From assembly GCF_014109725.1 (NCBI RefSeq), contig NZ_CP058554.1, forward strand, positions 62,001-126,000: a stretch of 64,000 nucleotides of DNA, read 5' to 3'. The notes beneath the pieces are model-generated. The model searched no databases. It worked only from the letters and a program-made list of their open reading frames with translations, and was not told where the DNA came from. A program made the position numbers and the translations under genes. The stretch's first letter is position 1. The number at the start of each line of letters is the position of its first letter. The stretch comes from Comamonas piscis (GTDB lineage Bacteria > Pseudomonadota > Gammaproteobacteria > Burkholderiales > Burkholderiaceae_C). This document shows positions 48,056 through 56,919 of the stretch, piece by piece.

Positions 48056-48658
48056 ATGAACGCATGGAAACGATTTCTGGTGGTGGCAGCGGCAGCGCTG
48101 GCACTGACGGGCTGCGGCTACAACGATTTTCAACGGCTGGACGAAGAATCCACGGCCGCCTGGAGCGAGGTGCTGAGCCAGTACCAGCGCCGTGCGGACC
48201 TGGTGCCCAACATCGTGGCCTCCGTCAAGGGTGAGGCCAACTTTGAGCAGGACACCTTGACCAAGGTGATCGAAGCACGCTCCAAGGCCACCTCGATCCA
48301 GGCCACTCCTGAGCTGGTGAACAACCCCGAGGCGTTCAACAAGTTCCAGCAAGCCCAGGGCGAGCTGTCGAGCGCCTTGTCGCGTCTGATGGTGGTGTCG
48401 GAGCGCTACCCCGAGCTCAAGGCCAACCAGGCCTTCCGCGACCTGCGCGTGACCCTGGAAGGTACGGAAAACCGCATTGCCGTGGCGCGTGACCGCTATA
48501 TCGGCACCGTCAAGGCCTACAACATCAAAGCCCGGCAGTTCCCCACCAACCTGACGGCCAAGGTCTTTGGCTACCAGCCCAAGGCCAATTTCACGGTGCA
48601 GAACGAGGCGCAGATTTCCCAGCCGCCGACCGTGGACTTCTCGTCTGAGCGGAAGTAA
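48056..48658 (+). CDS. lemA: LemA family lipoprotein
   Basis: A 200-residue lipoprotein (lipobox LTGC, C20). The LemA helical domain shows YNDFQRLDEESTAAWSEVLS, QYQRRADLVPNIV and the C-terminal FPTNLTAKVFGYQPKANF. Function is unknown, though LemA genes usually sit beside TPM-domain proteins, as here. The ATG at 48056 is chosen because it starts the lipoprotein signal; the first of the three-gene set lemA-TPM-TPM. Confidence 0.93.
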   Translation: MNAWKRFLVVAAAALALTGCGYNDFQRLDEESTAAWSEVLSQYQRRADLVPNIVASVKGEANFEQDTLTKVIEARSKATSIQATPELVNNPEAFNKFQQAQGELSSALSRLMVVSERYPELKANQAFRDLRVTLEGTENRIAVARDRYIGTVKAYNIKARQFPTNLTAKVFGYQPKANFTVQNEAQISQPPTVDFSSERK

Positions 48659-48662
48659 GCGC

Positions 48663-49592
48663 ATGTCCTGGATGCCTGCTTGGCGCCCCCGGCTGGCCTG
48701 GCTGCTGGCGCTGGTGGCGGCTGTGCTGCTGCCCTGGCTCACAGTGCCAGCACTGGCCGCCGTGCAGCCGGTGCCGGCACTCAGCGCCCATGTGATCGAC
48801 CAGACCGCCACCTTGAGTGCGCAAGAGACGGCCCAGCTCGAAGCCCAGCTGACCGCGCTGGAGCGCGACACCGGCGCGCAGGTGGTGGTACTGATGGTGT
48901 CCAGTACCAACCCCGAAGACATTGCGGCGTATGCGCACCGCGTGGCCAGCACCTGGATGATTGGCCGCAAGGACGTGGGCGATGGCCTGCTGGTGCTGGT
49001 CGCCAAGGATGACCGGCGCATGCGCATCGAGGTCGCCAAAACCTTGGAAGGCGCAGTCCCCGACCTGCGGGCTGCCCGCATCATTGACGAGACGATGAAG
49101 CCGGCCTTCCAGGCGGGCAAGTTTGCGACTGGCATTGGCGACAGCGTGGCGCAGATCAGCGCCCTGATCAAGGGCGAGGCACTGCCCGCGCCCAGCACCC
49201 GCACCAGCAACCAGACCTCGTCATCCTTGCCGGATGACCCGGCGCAGCTGCTGCTGTTCTTCTTTATCTTTGTGATGGTGGGCGGCAGTGTGCTGCGCGG
49301 CCTCATGGGCCGGGCGCTGGGCTCGCTGGCCACCGGTGGCGCAGCCGGCCTGGTGGCGGCCTGGCTCACATCGAGTGTGCTGCTCGGCATAGGCGCTGGC
49401 GTCGCCGCGCTGTTTGTCGTTTTGCTGGCCGGCACCATGCGCGGTGGCAGCTCGATTGGCGGCGGGGGCGGTGGCTTTGGTGGCGGAGGCGGATTCGGCG
49501 GTGGTGGATTTGGCGGCGGCGGTGGCGGCGGCGGATTCAGCTCTGGCGGTGGTGGCAATTTTGGGGGCGGTGGCGCCTCGGGGAGCTGGTGA
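48663..49592 (+). CDS. TPM-domain membrane protein (YgcG-like)
   Basis: A 309-residue protein. N-terminal signal (WLLALVAAVLLPWLTVPALA), TPM domain ~40-175 (VIDQTATLSAQETAQLEAQL, DRRMRIEVAKTLEGAVPD), two transmembrane segments (about 196-245) and a strikingly Gly-rich tail (GGGGGGFGGG pattern) ending SW, typical of the family. It begins four bases after lemA and its stop overlaps the next start (TGATG). Confidence 0.9.
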   Translation: MSWMPAWRPRLAWLLALVAAVLLPWLTVPALAAVQPVPALSAHVIDQTATLSAQETAQLEAQLTALERDTGAQVVVLMVSSTNPEDIAAYAHRVASTWMIGRKDVGDGLLVLVAKDDRRMRIEVAKTLEGAVPDLRAARIIDETMKPAFQAGKFATGIGDSVAQISALIKGEALPAPSTRTSNQTSSSLPDDPAQLLLFFFIFVMVGGSVLRGLMGRALGSLATGGAAGLVAAWLTSSVLLGIGAGVAALFVVLLAGTMRGGSSIGGGGGGFGGGGGFGGGGFGGGGGGGGFSSGGGGNFGGGGASGSW

Positions 49593-50110
49593 TGGGCCAT
49601 TGGTTGCAACGCTGGGGCAGGCAACTGCGCCACCGCTTTCTGGAGCGCGATGCCTCCTATGCCCTGCCCGACGATGCCCGGCAGCGCCTGGCGCACGCCA
49701 TTGCGGCCTCGGAGGCCAAGCACAGCGGCCAGATCCGCGTCTATGTGGAAAGCGCCCTGCCCTGGAGCTACATCCGCCGCGATGCGCCTGCCCGCGAGCG
49801 CGCGGTGATGCAGTTTGGCAAGCAGCGCGTTTGGGACACCGAGCACAACAATGGCGTGCTCATCTACCTGCTGCTGACCGACCATGCGATTGAAATCGTC
49901 GCCGACCGCGGCGTTTCGCGCTGCATCAGCGGCCCTGAGTGGCAGGCCATGGTGAACAGCCTGGCCACCGACTTGCGCAGCGGCCAGTACGAAAAGGCAT
50001 TGCTGGCAGCCATTGGCCAGGTCTCGCGCCATCTGGAGCTGCAGTTTCCGCGCAACGCCCAGTCAGCACCGTCGACCAACGAGCTGGACGACGGCCTGCT
50101 GCTGGGCTGA
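49592..50110 (+). CDS. Second TPM-domain protein
   Basis: A 172-residue protein with a TPM-like domain and no signal peptide or obvious TM. GQIRVYVESALPWSYIRRDA and AIEIVADRGVSRCISGPEW are the conserved segments. The ATG overlaps the stop of the first TPM gene, so the three genes are translationally linked. It probably acts with LemA and the first TPM protein in the envelope (inference). Confidence 0.88.
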   Translation: MGHWLQRWGRQLRHRFLERDASYALPDDARQRLAHAIAASEAKHSGQIRVYVESALPWSYIRRDAPARERAVMQFGKQRVWDTEHNNGVLIYLLLTDHAIEIVADRGVSRCISGPEWQAMVNSLATDLRSGQYEKALLAAIGQVSRHLELQFPRNAQSAPSTNELDDGLLLG

Positions 50111-50194
50111 GACAAGCGCAGCCGCGCAACAACAGCCTGCGCGGGACGCGCGCTGGCAGATTTCGGCCGACCAGCCGGAAACGGCAGACGATAT

Positions 50195-50222
50195 AAATGA
50201 TAATGCGCAATCAATATCATTT
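50195..50222. promoter_or_regulatory. AT-rich palindrome upstream of the acyltransferase-like gene
   Basis: AAATGATA ... TATCATTT (50195-50202 and 50215-50222) with further partial symmetry (10 of 14 positions) gives a 28-base palindrome resembling Fur/Zur-type sites, 38 bases before the ATG at 50260. A Fur-family regulator gene is the next gene along. Confidence 0.4.
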
Positions 50223-50259
50223 GAGACGCTTTCTTCGTCTGCGTTTTTTCGTCTGCCCC

Positions 50260-51441
50260 ATGTCCTCCGACACCCCCATTCCCCTCCCCCGCACCACCCC
50301 GGGCGCCAGCCGCCTGCAATCCATCGATGCACTGCGCGGCCTGGTCATTCTCTTCATGCTGATCGACCATGTGCGCGAGACCTTCTACCTGCACCACCAG
50401 GTGCCGGACCCGATGGATGTTTCGACCACCGCACCCGAGCTGTTTTTCAGCCGCATGCTGGCGCATCTGTGCGCGCCGGTGTTTGTGCTGCTGACGGGCT
50501 TGTCGGCCTTTTTGTACGGCAGCAAGTATGAAGACGGGCGCGCGGCAGCCTCGGGCTTTCTCTTCAAACGCGGGCTGTTCTTGGTGCTGCTCGAAGTGAC
50601 CGTGGTCAACTTTGCCTGGACCTTCCAGTTCCCGCCCACCAAGATCTTTTTGCAGGTGATCTGGGCCATTGGCCTGTCGATGCTGGCGCTGTCGGCGCTG
50701 GTGTGGCTGCCCCGGCGGCTGATCATTCCGCTGGGTGTGTTGCTGGTTGCAGGCCATAACCTGCTCGACCACCTGCACTTTGCGCCCGACCATGCGATGC
50801 ACACGCTCTGGGCGGTGCTGCATGACCGGGGCTGGATAGAGGTAACCGAGACCTTGCGGTTGCGCACCTCCTACCCGCTGCTGCCCTGGATTGGCGTGAT
50901 TGCGCTGGGTTATGCGATGGGCCCCTGGTTTGCCAAGGGCACTGATGCGCTGCAGCGCCAGCGCCGCTTGCTGGTCTGGGGCCTGGGCTTGCTGGCGGGT
51001 TTTGTGCTGCTGCGTGCTGCCAATGTGTATGGCGACAAACCCTGGGTGGCGGCCGATTCGCTGCTGGTCAGCGTGATGGGCTTTTTGAACATCACCAAGT
51101 ACCCGCCATCGCTGCTGTTTCTGGCGCTAACCGTGGGTATCGGCCTGCTGCTGCTGCGCGCCTTTGAGCGCCGGGCGGGTGCAGGCTGGCTGCTGCCACT
51201 GACCGTGTTTGGCGCAGCGCCGATGTTCTTCTACGTGCTGCACCTCTATGTGCTCAAGCTGCTGTACCTCGGCGCCCAAGCGATCTGGGGCAATAACTAT
51301 GGTGAGTTGTTTGGCTTTGGCGCGATGTGGATGGTCTGGCTCACCACCGTGGTGCTGGGCTTTGCGCTCTACCCACCGGTGAAGGCCTTTGCCGCCTTCA
51401 AGGCCCGCCGACGCGATATCGCCTGGCTCAAGTACCTCTAA
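50260..51441 (+). CDS. DUF1624 / HGSNAT-like multi-pass membrane protein
   Basis: A 393-residue inner-membrane protein. About ten hydrophobic segments. The start motif RLQSIDALRGLVILFMLIDH is the hallmark of the DUF1624 group related to heparan-alpha-glucosaminide N-acetyltransferase and acyltransferase-3 proteins, in which this histidine is thought catalytic. Substrate unknown. The ATG at 50260 (MSSDTP) is preferred to one at 50197 that lies inside the palindrome. It is convergent with the Fur-family gene. Confidence 0.85.
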   Translation: MSSDTPIPLPRTTPGASRLQSIDALRGLVILFMLIDHVRETFYLHHQVPDPMDVSTTAPELFFSRMLAHLCAPVFVLLTGLSAFLYGSKYEDGRAAASGFLFKRGLFLVLLEVTVVNFAWTFQFPPTKIFLQVIWAIGLSMLALSALVWLPRRLIIPLGVLLVAGHNLLDHLHFAPDHAMHTLWAVLHDRGWIEVTETLRLRTSYPLLPWIGVIALGYAMGPWFAKGTDALQRQRRLLVWGLGLLAGFVLLRAANVYGDKPWVAADSLLVSVMGFLNITKYPPSLLFLALTVGIGLLLLRAFERRAGAGWLLPLTVFGAAPMFFYVLHLYVLKLLYLGAQAIWGNNYGELFGFGAMWMVWLTTVVLGFALYPPVKAFAAFKARRRDIAWLKYL

Positions 51442-51449
51442 GCTGCGCC

Positions 51450-51839
51450 TCAGGCCGCTGGGCCTGCGCCACTGCGGCAGTCCTCGCACTGGCCGTAGAG
51501 GGTAATCTCATGGCCCTCGACCAGAAAGCCCGGCGGCGCCATCCCTTTGAGGTCGCCCGGGCAGGCCTGGATATCAAACACCCGCCGGCAGCTGTTGCAT
51601 TGGAAGTGGTGGTGGTGGTCATGCGTGGCCGGCTCGTAAAGCGGCAGGCCACCGGGCAAGGTCACCACGCGCAGCAAGCCCTCTTCCGTCATCGATTTGA
51701 GGTTGCGGTAGACGGTGGCAATGCCCAGCGCCGGCAGGGCCGCGCCCGCAATCTCCAGCACCTCTTGGGGCGAGAGAGGACGGCCCTGCGATGCAAAGGC
51801 ATCGGCAATGGCTGCGCGCTGGCGGGTAGGACGTTGCAT
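51450..51839 (-). CDS. Fur-family metalloregulator (Zur-like)
   Basis: A 129-residue protein. Winged-helix DNA-binding N-terminus ~1-75 (RQRAAIADAFASQGRPLSPQ, GIATVYRNLK) and a metal-binding dimerisation domain with HDHHHHFQC..C (regulatory and structural sites) and a C-terminal CEDC. CxxC pairs at both ends give the structural zinc. The short length is closer to Zur than Fur, but Fur, Zur and PerR cannot be separated with certainty. The ATG at 51839 (MQRPTRQRAAI) matches the family start. Targets are unknown; candidates include the palindrome at 50195. Confidence 0.88.
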   Translation of the reverse strand: MQRPTRQRAAIADAFASQGRPLSPQEVLEIAGAALPALGIATVYRNLKSMTEEGLLRVVTLPGGLPLYEPATHDHHHHFQCNSCRRVFDIQACPGDLKGMAPPGFLVEGHEITLYGQCEDCRSGAGPAA

Positions 51840-51951
51840 GGTCTGGCAGGGCGTTCTCAAGAACGGGTGGGCAATCGGGGGAGCGCCCATCATAGCTGCT
51901 CAGACAGCAGCCTGCAGTCTGCTCCGCAGCACCTGCGCCCCTGGCCCAGCG

Positions 51952-53286
51952 TCAGAAGATCTGCATCGGCATCTCGGCCAGCAGCCGCACTTGGTTCACA
52001 TTCAGCTCGCCCTGGCTGCTGTTGGCCCGGTGTACGCCATAGCGCAGCTGCAGCGCCAGCCCCTTGGCCTGCCCTTGCTGCACGGTGTAGCGCAGCAGCA
52101 TGTCGCGCTCCCAGTGCCGGCCGCCACTGCCGCTGGCGCCCAGGTAGTTGGCGTACACGCTGCCAGCGCGGCGGTAGTCAATGCCCGAGCCCCGTGTGTA
52201 GGCGACGCCCGCGCGCAGGCCCGGCGTCAGCCACTGGCCCAGATCGGCCTCGTACTTGAGCTGCCACGAGGCCTCGTGCGGCGCGTTGAAGTCCGACAGC
52301 TGCATCGCGTTCTCTAACCAAATGGAGCCCCGGTTGACATAGTCAAACGGCGTGTCGCCATCCACCTTCTGGTACCCCAGGCCCAGCTGGTGCATCCCAG
52401 CGGCATAGGTGGCCATCAGGCTCCAGGTCAAGTTATCCACCCGGCCTGCCTTGGCGGCGCCGGTGTCTTTGTTGCGGTACAGGTTCAGGCTCAGCGACAG
52501 GCTTTGCTTATCAGCCAGCGCCCTTTTGTAGAAGCCGCCCAGGTACCAGGTGTTCCAAACGTCCTCGTATTGGCCGACATAGCTCGACAGGCTCAGCCCA
52601 TTCCAAGGCGTTGTCCAGCTGCCGCCCGCAAAGCTGAAGGCATCGCCTTGCACGCCCGAGTAATTGGCCAACAACGGCTGGCCGTTTTTGCGGGCATTGC
52701 GATCGGCCCAGCGGGTAAAGCGGCCGGCCTGCAGGCTCAGCTGCGGAATATCGTTGCTGCTGATCAGCCAGCCCCGGTTGGTCTCCGGCAGCAAACGCGT
52801 GTCGGACGAGTGGAAGATCGGGTTCTTGGTGCGCATCTCGCCGACCTTCAGCTCGGTCGATGACCAGCGCAGCTTGAGGACAGCCCCCGCGCGGCCAAAG
52901 CTGTCTTGGAGATCACTGCCGTCCTTGGCGATATAGCGCGGATTGCTGCGCACCTTGTCCGCATCCGAGCCCAGGTTGAGCCCCCCATAGGCATGGGCAT
53001 CGAGCCCCAGGCCGATGAGACCCTGGGTGTAGCCCGAGCTGAAGTTGAGCATCAGCCCATAGCCTGCCTCGCGCGCCTCGTCGGAGCGCGCGCCGCCAGA
53101 CACCACCCGGGTGCTGTCGCCGCGCCGGTAGTCCAGCTGCTCCACCACCATGCGGTTGACGAGGCCCAGACTCGCGCCTTCGACCAGGCCCTTGGCCTCG
53201 TCCTGCGCGCCTGCCTGGGCTTGGCCAGCGGCCACGGCCAATACCGCCAGGCCGCTGATACGGGCCATCAATGTGAAATAGTTCAT
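51952..53286 (-). CDS. OprD-family outer-membrane porin
   Basis: A 444-residue beta-barrel. Signal peptide ISGLAVLAVAAGQAQA, then a mature start of the OprD type (DEAKGLVEGASLGLVNRMVV). Repeated amphipathic strands with aromatic girdles follow, ending in MPMQIF with a C-terminal Phe, the usual barrel signature. OprD porins are substrate-specific channels for amino acids, peptides or aromatic acids. It lies 31 bases after the cupredoxin gene on the same strand, in what looks like the tail of the B12 riboswitch operon. Confidence 0.85.
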   Translation of the reverse strand: MNYFTLMARISGLAVLAVAAGQAQAGAQDEAKGLVEGASLGLVNRMVVEQLDYRRGDSTRVVSGGARSDEAREAGYGLMLNFSSGYTQGLIGLGLDAHAYGGLNLGSDADKVRSNPRYIAKDGSDLQDSFGRAGAVLKLRWSSTELKVGEMRTKNPIFHSSDTRLLPETNRGWLISSNDIPQLSLQAGRFTRWADRNARKNGQPLLANYSGVQGDAFSFAGGSWTTPWNGLSLSSYVGQYEDVWNTWYLGGFYKRALADKQSLSLSLNLYRNKDTGAAKAGRVDNLTWSLMATYAAGMHQLGLGYQKVDGDTPFDYVNRGSIWLENAMQLSDFNAPHEASWQLKYEADLGQWLTPGLRAGVAYTRGSGIDYRRAGSVYANYLGASGSGGRHWERDMLLRYTVQQGQAKGLALQLRYGVHRANSSQGELNVNQVRLLAEMPMQIF

Positions 53287-53317
53287 GCTTGTAAATTGCC
53301 CAAATTGCGGTGGCCGT

Positions 53318-53776
53318 TCAGCGCGGCGCCGATGCGCGGCTGACGATGTCCTTGAAGCGCTGCTGCGCACGCTCAGGCACCTCAGCGGGTACCTGCAGGC
53401 CAGACAGCGGCACATCGCCGACCTGCACCAGCATGACCATGCCCATCGCGTAATGAGGCAGGCACTGCACGCCATAGAGGCCTGTGGCATCAAAGCTGAC
53501 TTCGATCTCCTCATTGATCTTGCCCTTGAAGGGCTTGGCACCGGCAGGCGCCATGCCCGGGATGCTGACGGCATCATGGCCATTGCTGCTGGCCAGAAAC
53601 TTGATCTTGTCGCCCGGCTTGAGCTTCAGAAACTCGGGCTCATAGGTCATCGCGCCGGTGGCGCTGCGGTTGCGCATGTGGACCTCAAAGGTCTCGGCTG
53701 CTGCCTGGCTGCACAGCAAGGCGCTCAACACAAGCGGCATACAGACTCGGAAAACTGGGAAGACTGGGAGGGGCAT
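53318..53776 (-). CDS. Pseudoazurin-like periplasmic cupredoxin
   Basis: A 152-residue type 1 copper protein. Signal peptide to about AAA27, then a pseudoazurin-like domain: FEVHMRNRSATGAMTYEP, and copper ligands H67 (NGHDAV), C105, H108 and M113 in YGVQCLPHYAMGM. The spacing Cys-x2-His-x4-Met is that of pseudoazurin. Family members carry electrons, for example to copper nitrite reductase. None is adjacent here. It begins 12 bases after the btuD stop and 31 bases before the OprD gene. No clear SD precedes the ATG. Confidence 0.88.
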   Translation of the reverse strand: MPLPVFPVFRVCMPLVLSALLCSQAAAETFEVHMRNRSATGAMTYEPEFLKLKPGDKIKFLASSNGHDAVSIPGMAPAGAKPFKGKINEEIEVSFDATGLYGVQCLPHYAMGMVMLVQVGDVPLSGLQVPAEVPERAQQRFKDIVSRASAPR

Positions 53777-53788
53777 ATCGGGTCACCG

Positions 53789-54580
53789 TCAAGAAGAAGA
53801 AAGCGGACGAAAACGCAGCACACGGCTGCCGTCCCAGGGGTCGACCAGGGTGCTGGCCTCCACGCGAAAAACCTGCGCTAGCAGAGCGGCATCCAGCACC
53901 TGCGCGGGCGCGCCCAGCGCCACCAGCCGGCCCTGCTGCATGACGGCAACGCGGTCGCAGGCGAGGGCCTGGTTCAGGTCATGCAGCGCCACGACCTTGG
54001 TGACGGGCAAGGCGCGGATCAGCGCCATCAGCGACAGCTGCTGGTGGATATCGAGGTGGTTGCAGGGCTCATCGAGCAGCAGCACGCCGGGTTGCTGCGC
54101 CAGGGCCCGGGCAATGTGTACACGCTGGCGTTCGCCGCCCGAGAGGCTGTGCCAGGCGCTGTGGCGTTTGGCCTCCATGCCCACGGCGTTGAGGGCTTGC
54201 TGCACGGCATCCCAATCCTGCAGCGAAAAAGGCTGCAGCGCCGACAACCAGGGTGTGCGCCCCAGCGCCACCGCATCCTCGACGCTGATGGCATCCTGCG
54301 TCTCGGCCATTTGCGCGACCAGGGCCAGCTCACGCGCAATGGCGCGACGCCCCATCTTCTGCAGCGGTTGGCCCTGCAGCAATACCTGGCCTTCGTTAGG
54401 CTGGATGACCCCGGCCAGCAAGCGCAGCAGGCTCGATTTGCCCGAGCCATTGGGCCCTATCAAACCCAGCATCTCGTGGCGCTGCACCGGCAGCGTTACC
54501 TGGTCCACAATGCGCTGGCCCTGCAGCCGCAAGCCCAGCGCGCAGGCTTGCAACACCACGCCATCGGCGGCCGCGATCAT
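53789..54580 (-). CDS. btuD: B12/iron-type ABC transporter ATPase (BtuD-like)
   Basis: A 263-residue cytoplasmic ABC ATPase of the FecE/BtuD/HmuV group. Walker A GPNGSGKSS at 42-50, signature LSGGERQRVHIARAL, Walker B VLLLDEP and H-loop VVALHDLNQAL. Substrate is inferred from context: a cobalamin riboswitch precedes the operon, so corrinoid import is the best guess. Its start overlaps the permease stop by four bases. Confidence 0.85.
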   Translation of the reverse strand: MIAAADGVVLQACALGLRLQGQRIVDQVTLPVQRHEMLGLIGPNGSGKSSLLRLLAGVIQPNEGQVLLQGQPLQKMGRRAIARELALVAQMAETQDAISVEDAVALGRTPWLSALQPFSLQDWDAVQQALNAVGMEAKRHSAWHSLSGGERQRVHIARALAQQPGVLLLDEPCNHLDIHQQLSLMALIRALPVTKVVALHDLNQALACDRVAVMQQGRLVALGAPAQVLDAALLAQVFRVEASTLVDPWDGSRVLRFRPLSSS

Positions 54581-55674
54581 CGCTGCCTCCGCTGGCTTCT
54601 GAGCAAGATGCAGGCAAACACCGGCGCGCCAACCAGGGCGGTGATCACGCCAATCGGCAGCACCTGGCCGCGTATGAGAGTGCGCGAGAGTACATCGGCA
54701 GCGATCAGAAAAATGGCGCCCATCATTGCGCTGGCGGGCACCAGGCGGCGGTGGCGCACCCCCACCAGCATGCGCGCGGCATGCGGAATCACCAGGCCGA
54801 CAAAGCCAATCGCGCCGACGATGGAGACCATGACGGCGGTCATCAGCGCAGCCACCAGCAACAGCACCAGTTGCACCCGGCGCACCGGCACACCGAGCGC
54901 AGCAGCCGATTCACTGCCGAAGGTAAAGGCATCGAGCGCCCGCGTGTGCAGCAGGCAGAGCAGCAGGCCGGTGATGGCGATGCAGGCCGTGAGCACGGTA
55001 TCGGGCCAGCGCACGCCGCTCAGGCTGCCCAACAGCCAGAACATGATGCCCCGGGCCTGCTCGGCGCTGCCTGATTTGGTGATGATCAGCGAGGTCAGCG
55101 CATTGAAGAGCTGCGAGCCCGCAATGCCGGCCAGCACAATCTGCCCGCCATTGCGCAAGCCACCGCTGCCGGCGGCATGGGCCAGCAGGGCCACCAGCGC
55201 AAACGCACAGAGCGCGCCAAAAAAGGCGCCCACGGTCATCGAGATGGCGCCGGCGCCAATGCCCACGACCGACACCAGCACCGCACCGGTAGAGGCCCCG
55301 GCGGAGATACCAAGCAGATAGGGCTCGGCCAGCGCATTGCGCAGCATGGATTGCAGAATGACGCCGGCGACCGCCAGGCCCGCGCCGCAGCTGGCCGCGA
55401 CCAGGGCCCGAGGCAGGCGGTAGTTCCAGACGATGCCCTGGCTGATCGGATCAATGGCGTAGTTGGCCCCAAACAGCTTGTTGGCCAGCACCTGCAGCAC
55501 CAGGCTGGGCGACAGCGCGGTTTCGCCAATGGCAATGCCCAGCGCCACGCTCAGCAGCAGCGCAAGGGCGGCACCCAGGCCCAGCAAGGCCCAGTGCAGC
55601 GGCTTGCGCAGCGCCGATGCAGCGGCCACAGGCGCAGCGCTCATGGGCATGCCGGGCTTGGTACCAACGCGCAC
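54577..55674 (-). CDS. btuC: B12/iron-type ABC transporter permease (BtuC-like)
   Basis: A 365-residue FecCD-family permease with about ten transmembrane helices. PRALVAASCGAGLAVAGVIL, GNAL-like LRNALAEPYLLGISAGAS and the coupling-helix region ESAAALGVPVRRVQ are conserved. The listed GTG start is 11 bases after the btuF stop; ATG codons at 55650 and 55644 are equally possible. Works with btuF and btuD in import across the inner membrane. Confidence 0.86.
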   Translation of the reverse strand: MRVGTKPGMPMSAAPVAAASALRKPLHWALLGLGAALALLLSVALGIAIGETALSPSLVLQVLANKLFGANYAIDPISQGIVWNYRLPRALVAASCGAGLAVAGVILQSMLRNALAEPYLLGISAGASTGAVLVSVVGIGAGAISMTVGAFFGALCAFALVALLAHAAGSGGLRNGGQIVLAGIAGSQLFNALTSLIITKSGSAEQARGIMFWLLGSLSGVRWPDTVLTACIAITGLLLCLLHTRALDAFTFGSESAAALGVPVRRVQLVLLLVAALMTAVMVSIVGAIGFVGLVIPHAARMLVGVRHRRLVPASAMMGAIFLIAADVLSRTLIRGQVLPIGVITALVGAPVFACILLRSQRRQR

Positions 55675-55684
55675 GCAACCGGCA

Positions 55685-56713
55685 TCAACGGCCGGCCGGC
55701 TGGGCGAGCTTCAGCACGGCATCGCTGATCTGCTCCATACCATCGACTACGCGGATCGAGCCCTGCAGCGCATCGGCATCGACAATGACAATGCGGTTGT
55801 TCTTGACCGCATCCATGTGCTGGGTGACGGGGTCCGTTTTCAAGAAATCCAGCTTCTTCTGGTAGTCATCGGCCGGAAAACGACGGCGGTCCATGCGGGC
55901 AATGACCAGGATCGAGGGGTTGGCTTTGGCAATCGTCTCCCAGCCCACGGTGGGCCATTCTTCGGACGAGTCGACGATATTGCGCAGGCCCAGGGTCTGC
56001 AGCATGTAGCCAGCAACCCCGTTCTTGCCGGCCATATAAGGATCAATGGCCAGGTCGGCGCTGGAGAACCACAGCGCGGCTGTGAGCTGGGGCTGCTGGG
56101 CGGCCTTGACCTTGGCCACTGCCTTGGCCTGGCGCTCGCGCAGATCCTTGACCAGGCGCTCGCCCTGGGGCTGCACATCAAACAGCTGCGCCAGTTGCGT
56201 GATGCTCTTGTAGAGCGCCTGCACATCGTAGGCCGAGGTGCGGGTGCCGTCTGCACCTTTGAGGTTGTTCTTGCCTTCGCAATCAGACGGCATCGCATAG
56301 GTGGCGATGCCCAGGTCATGGAACTGCTCGCGCGTGCCGACCACGCCATCCTTGCCGACCATCCATTCGAACTGCGACACCACCAGCGCCGGGCGCTTGC
56401 CGATCACCGACTCAAAGCTGGGATCGTTGTCCGCCAGGCGCGGCACCTTGTCGTTGATGGCCTTGAACGGGGGCAGCACGGCATTGAACCACAGCGATGT
56501 GCCTACCACCTTGTCACCCAGGCCCAGCGCATACAGCATCTCGGTGCCGGCCTGGCCAATGGTGACGACCGAGGCAGGTGGCTGTTTGAGCGACACGGTA
56601 TAGCCGCAGTTTTGCAGCTGCATCGGATAAGGGGCAGCCGAGGCGGACAGGGAAGTCAACAAGGAAGTGGCCAGCAGGCCAGGCAGCACAAAACGGCGAA
56701 CGGAAATCAACAT
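55685..56713 (-). CDS. btuF: B12-type ABC transporter periplasmic binding protein (BtuF-like)
   Basis: A 342-residue periplasmic binding protein of the helical-backbone class III type. Signal peptide MLISVRRFVLPGLLATSLL to SASA. VVTIGQAGTEMLYALGLGDK and VIGKRPALVVSQFEWM read like FecB/BtuF/HmuT proteins. First gene behind the cobalamin riboswitch, which is why B12 is favoured over iron-siderophore as substrate. The ATG at 56713 is chosen because it begins the signal peptide. Confidence 0.84.
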   Translation of the reverse strand: MLISVRRFVLPGLLATSLLTSLSASAAPYPMQLQNCGYTVSLKQPPASVVTIGQAGTEMLYALGLGDKVVGTSLWFNAVLPPFKAINDKVPRLADNDPSFESVIGKRPALVVSQFEWMVGKDGVVGTREQFHDLGIATYAMPSDCEGKNNLKGADGTRTSAYDVQALYKSITQLAQLFDVQPQGERLVKDLRERQAKAVAKVKAAQQPQLTAALWFSSADLAIDPYMAGKNGVAGYMLQTLGLRNIVDSSEEWPTVGWETIAKANPSILVIARMDRRRFPADDYQKKLDFLKTDPVTQHMDAVKNNRIVIVDADALQGSIRVVDGMEQISDAVLKLAQPAGR

Positions 56714-56919
56714 CGTCTCTCCAGCAAGAGGCAAGGCATGCCAAGGCTGCGCGAGCCGATCCGGTGCTGAGAGGCTGCCTGGTTCATCCAGGGCAGCCTT
56801 GCGCAGACAAGACGCTGCTCACCGCCCGGACACCCCGCCGGTCATGATCAAAAACATGCGCGCATCCGCCAATGCCAGGCCTGCATCGCAGACCTGCGCA
56901 TGGAGAGGGCACGCATGGC

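Noticed and set aside
47936..50032. A ~700-codon - strand frame opposite lemA and the TPM genes, with a long proline run
   Set aside because: The proline run is the antisense of the Gly-rich tail of the TPM protein. There is no signal peptide or domain, and the + strand genes are clear.
53318..54580. An iron or heme transporter reading of the ABC genes (HmuTUV)
   Set aside because: The protein families do not separate heme, siderophore and B12, but the cobalamin riboswitch directly upstream favours B12.
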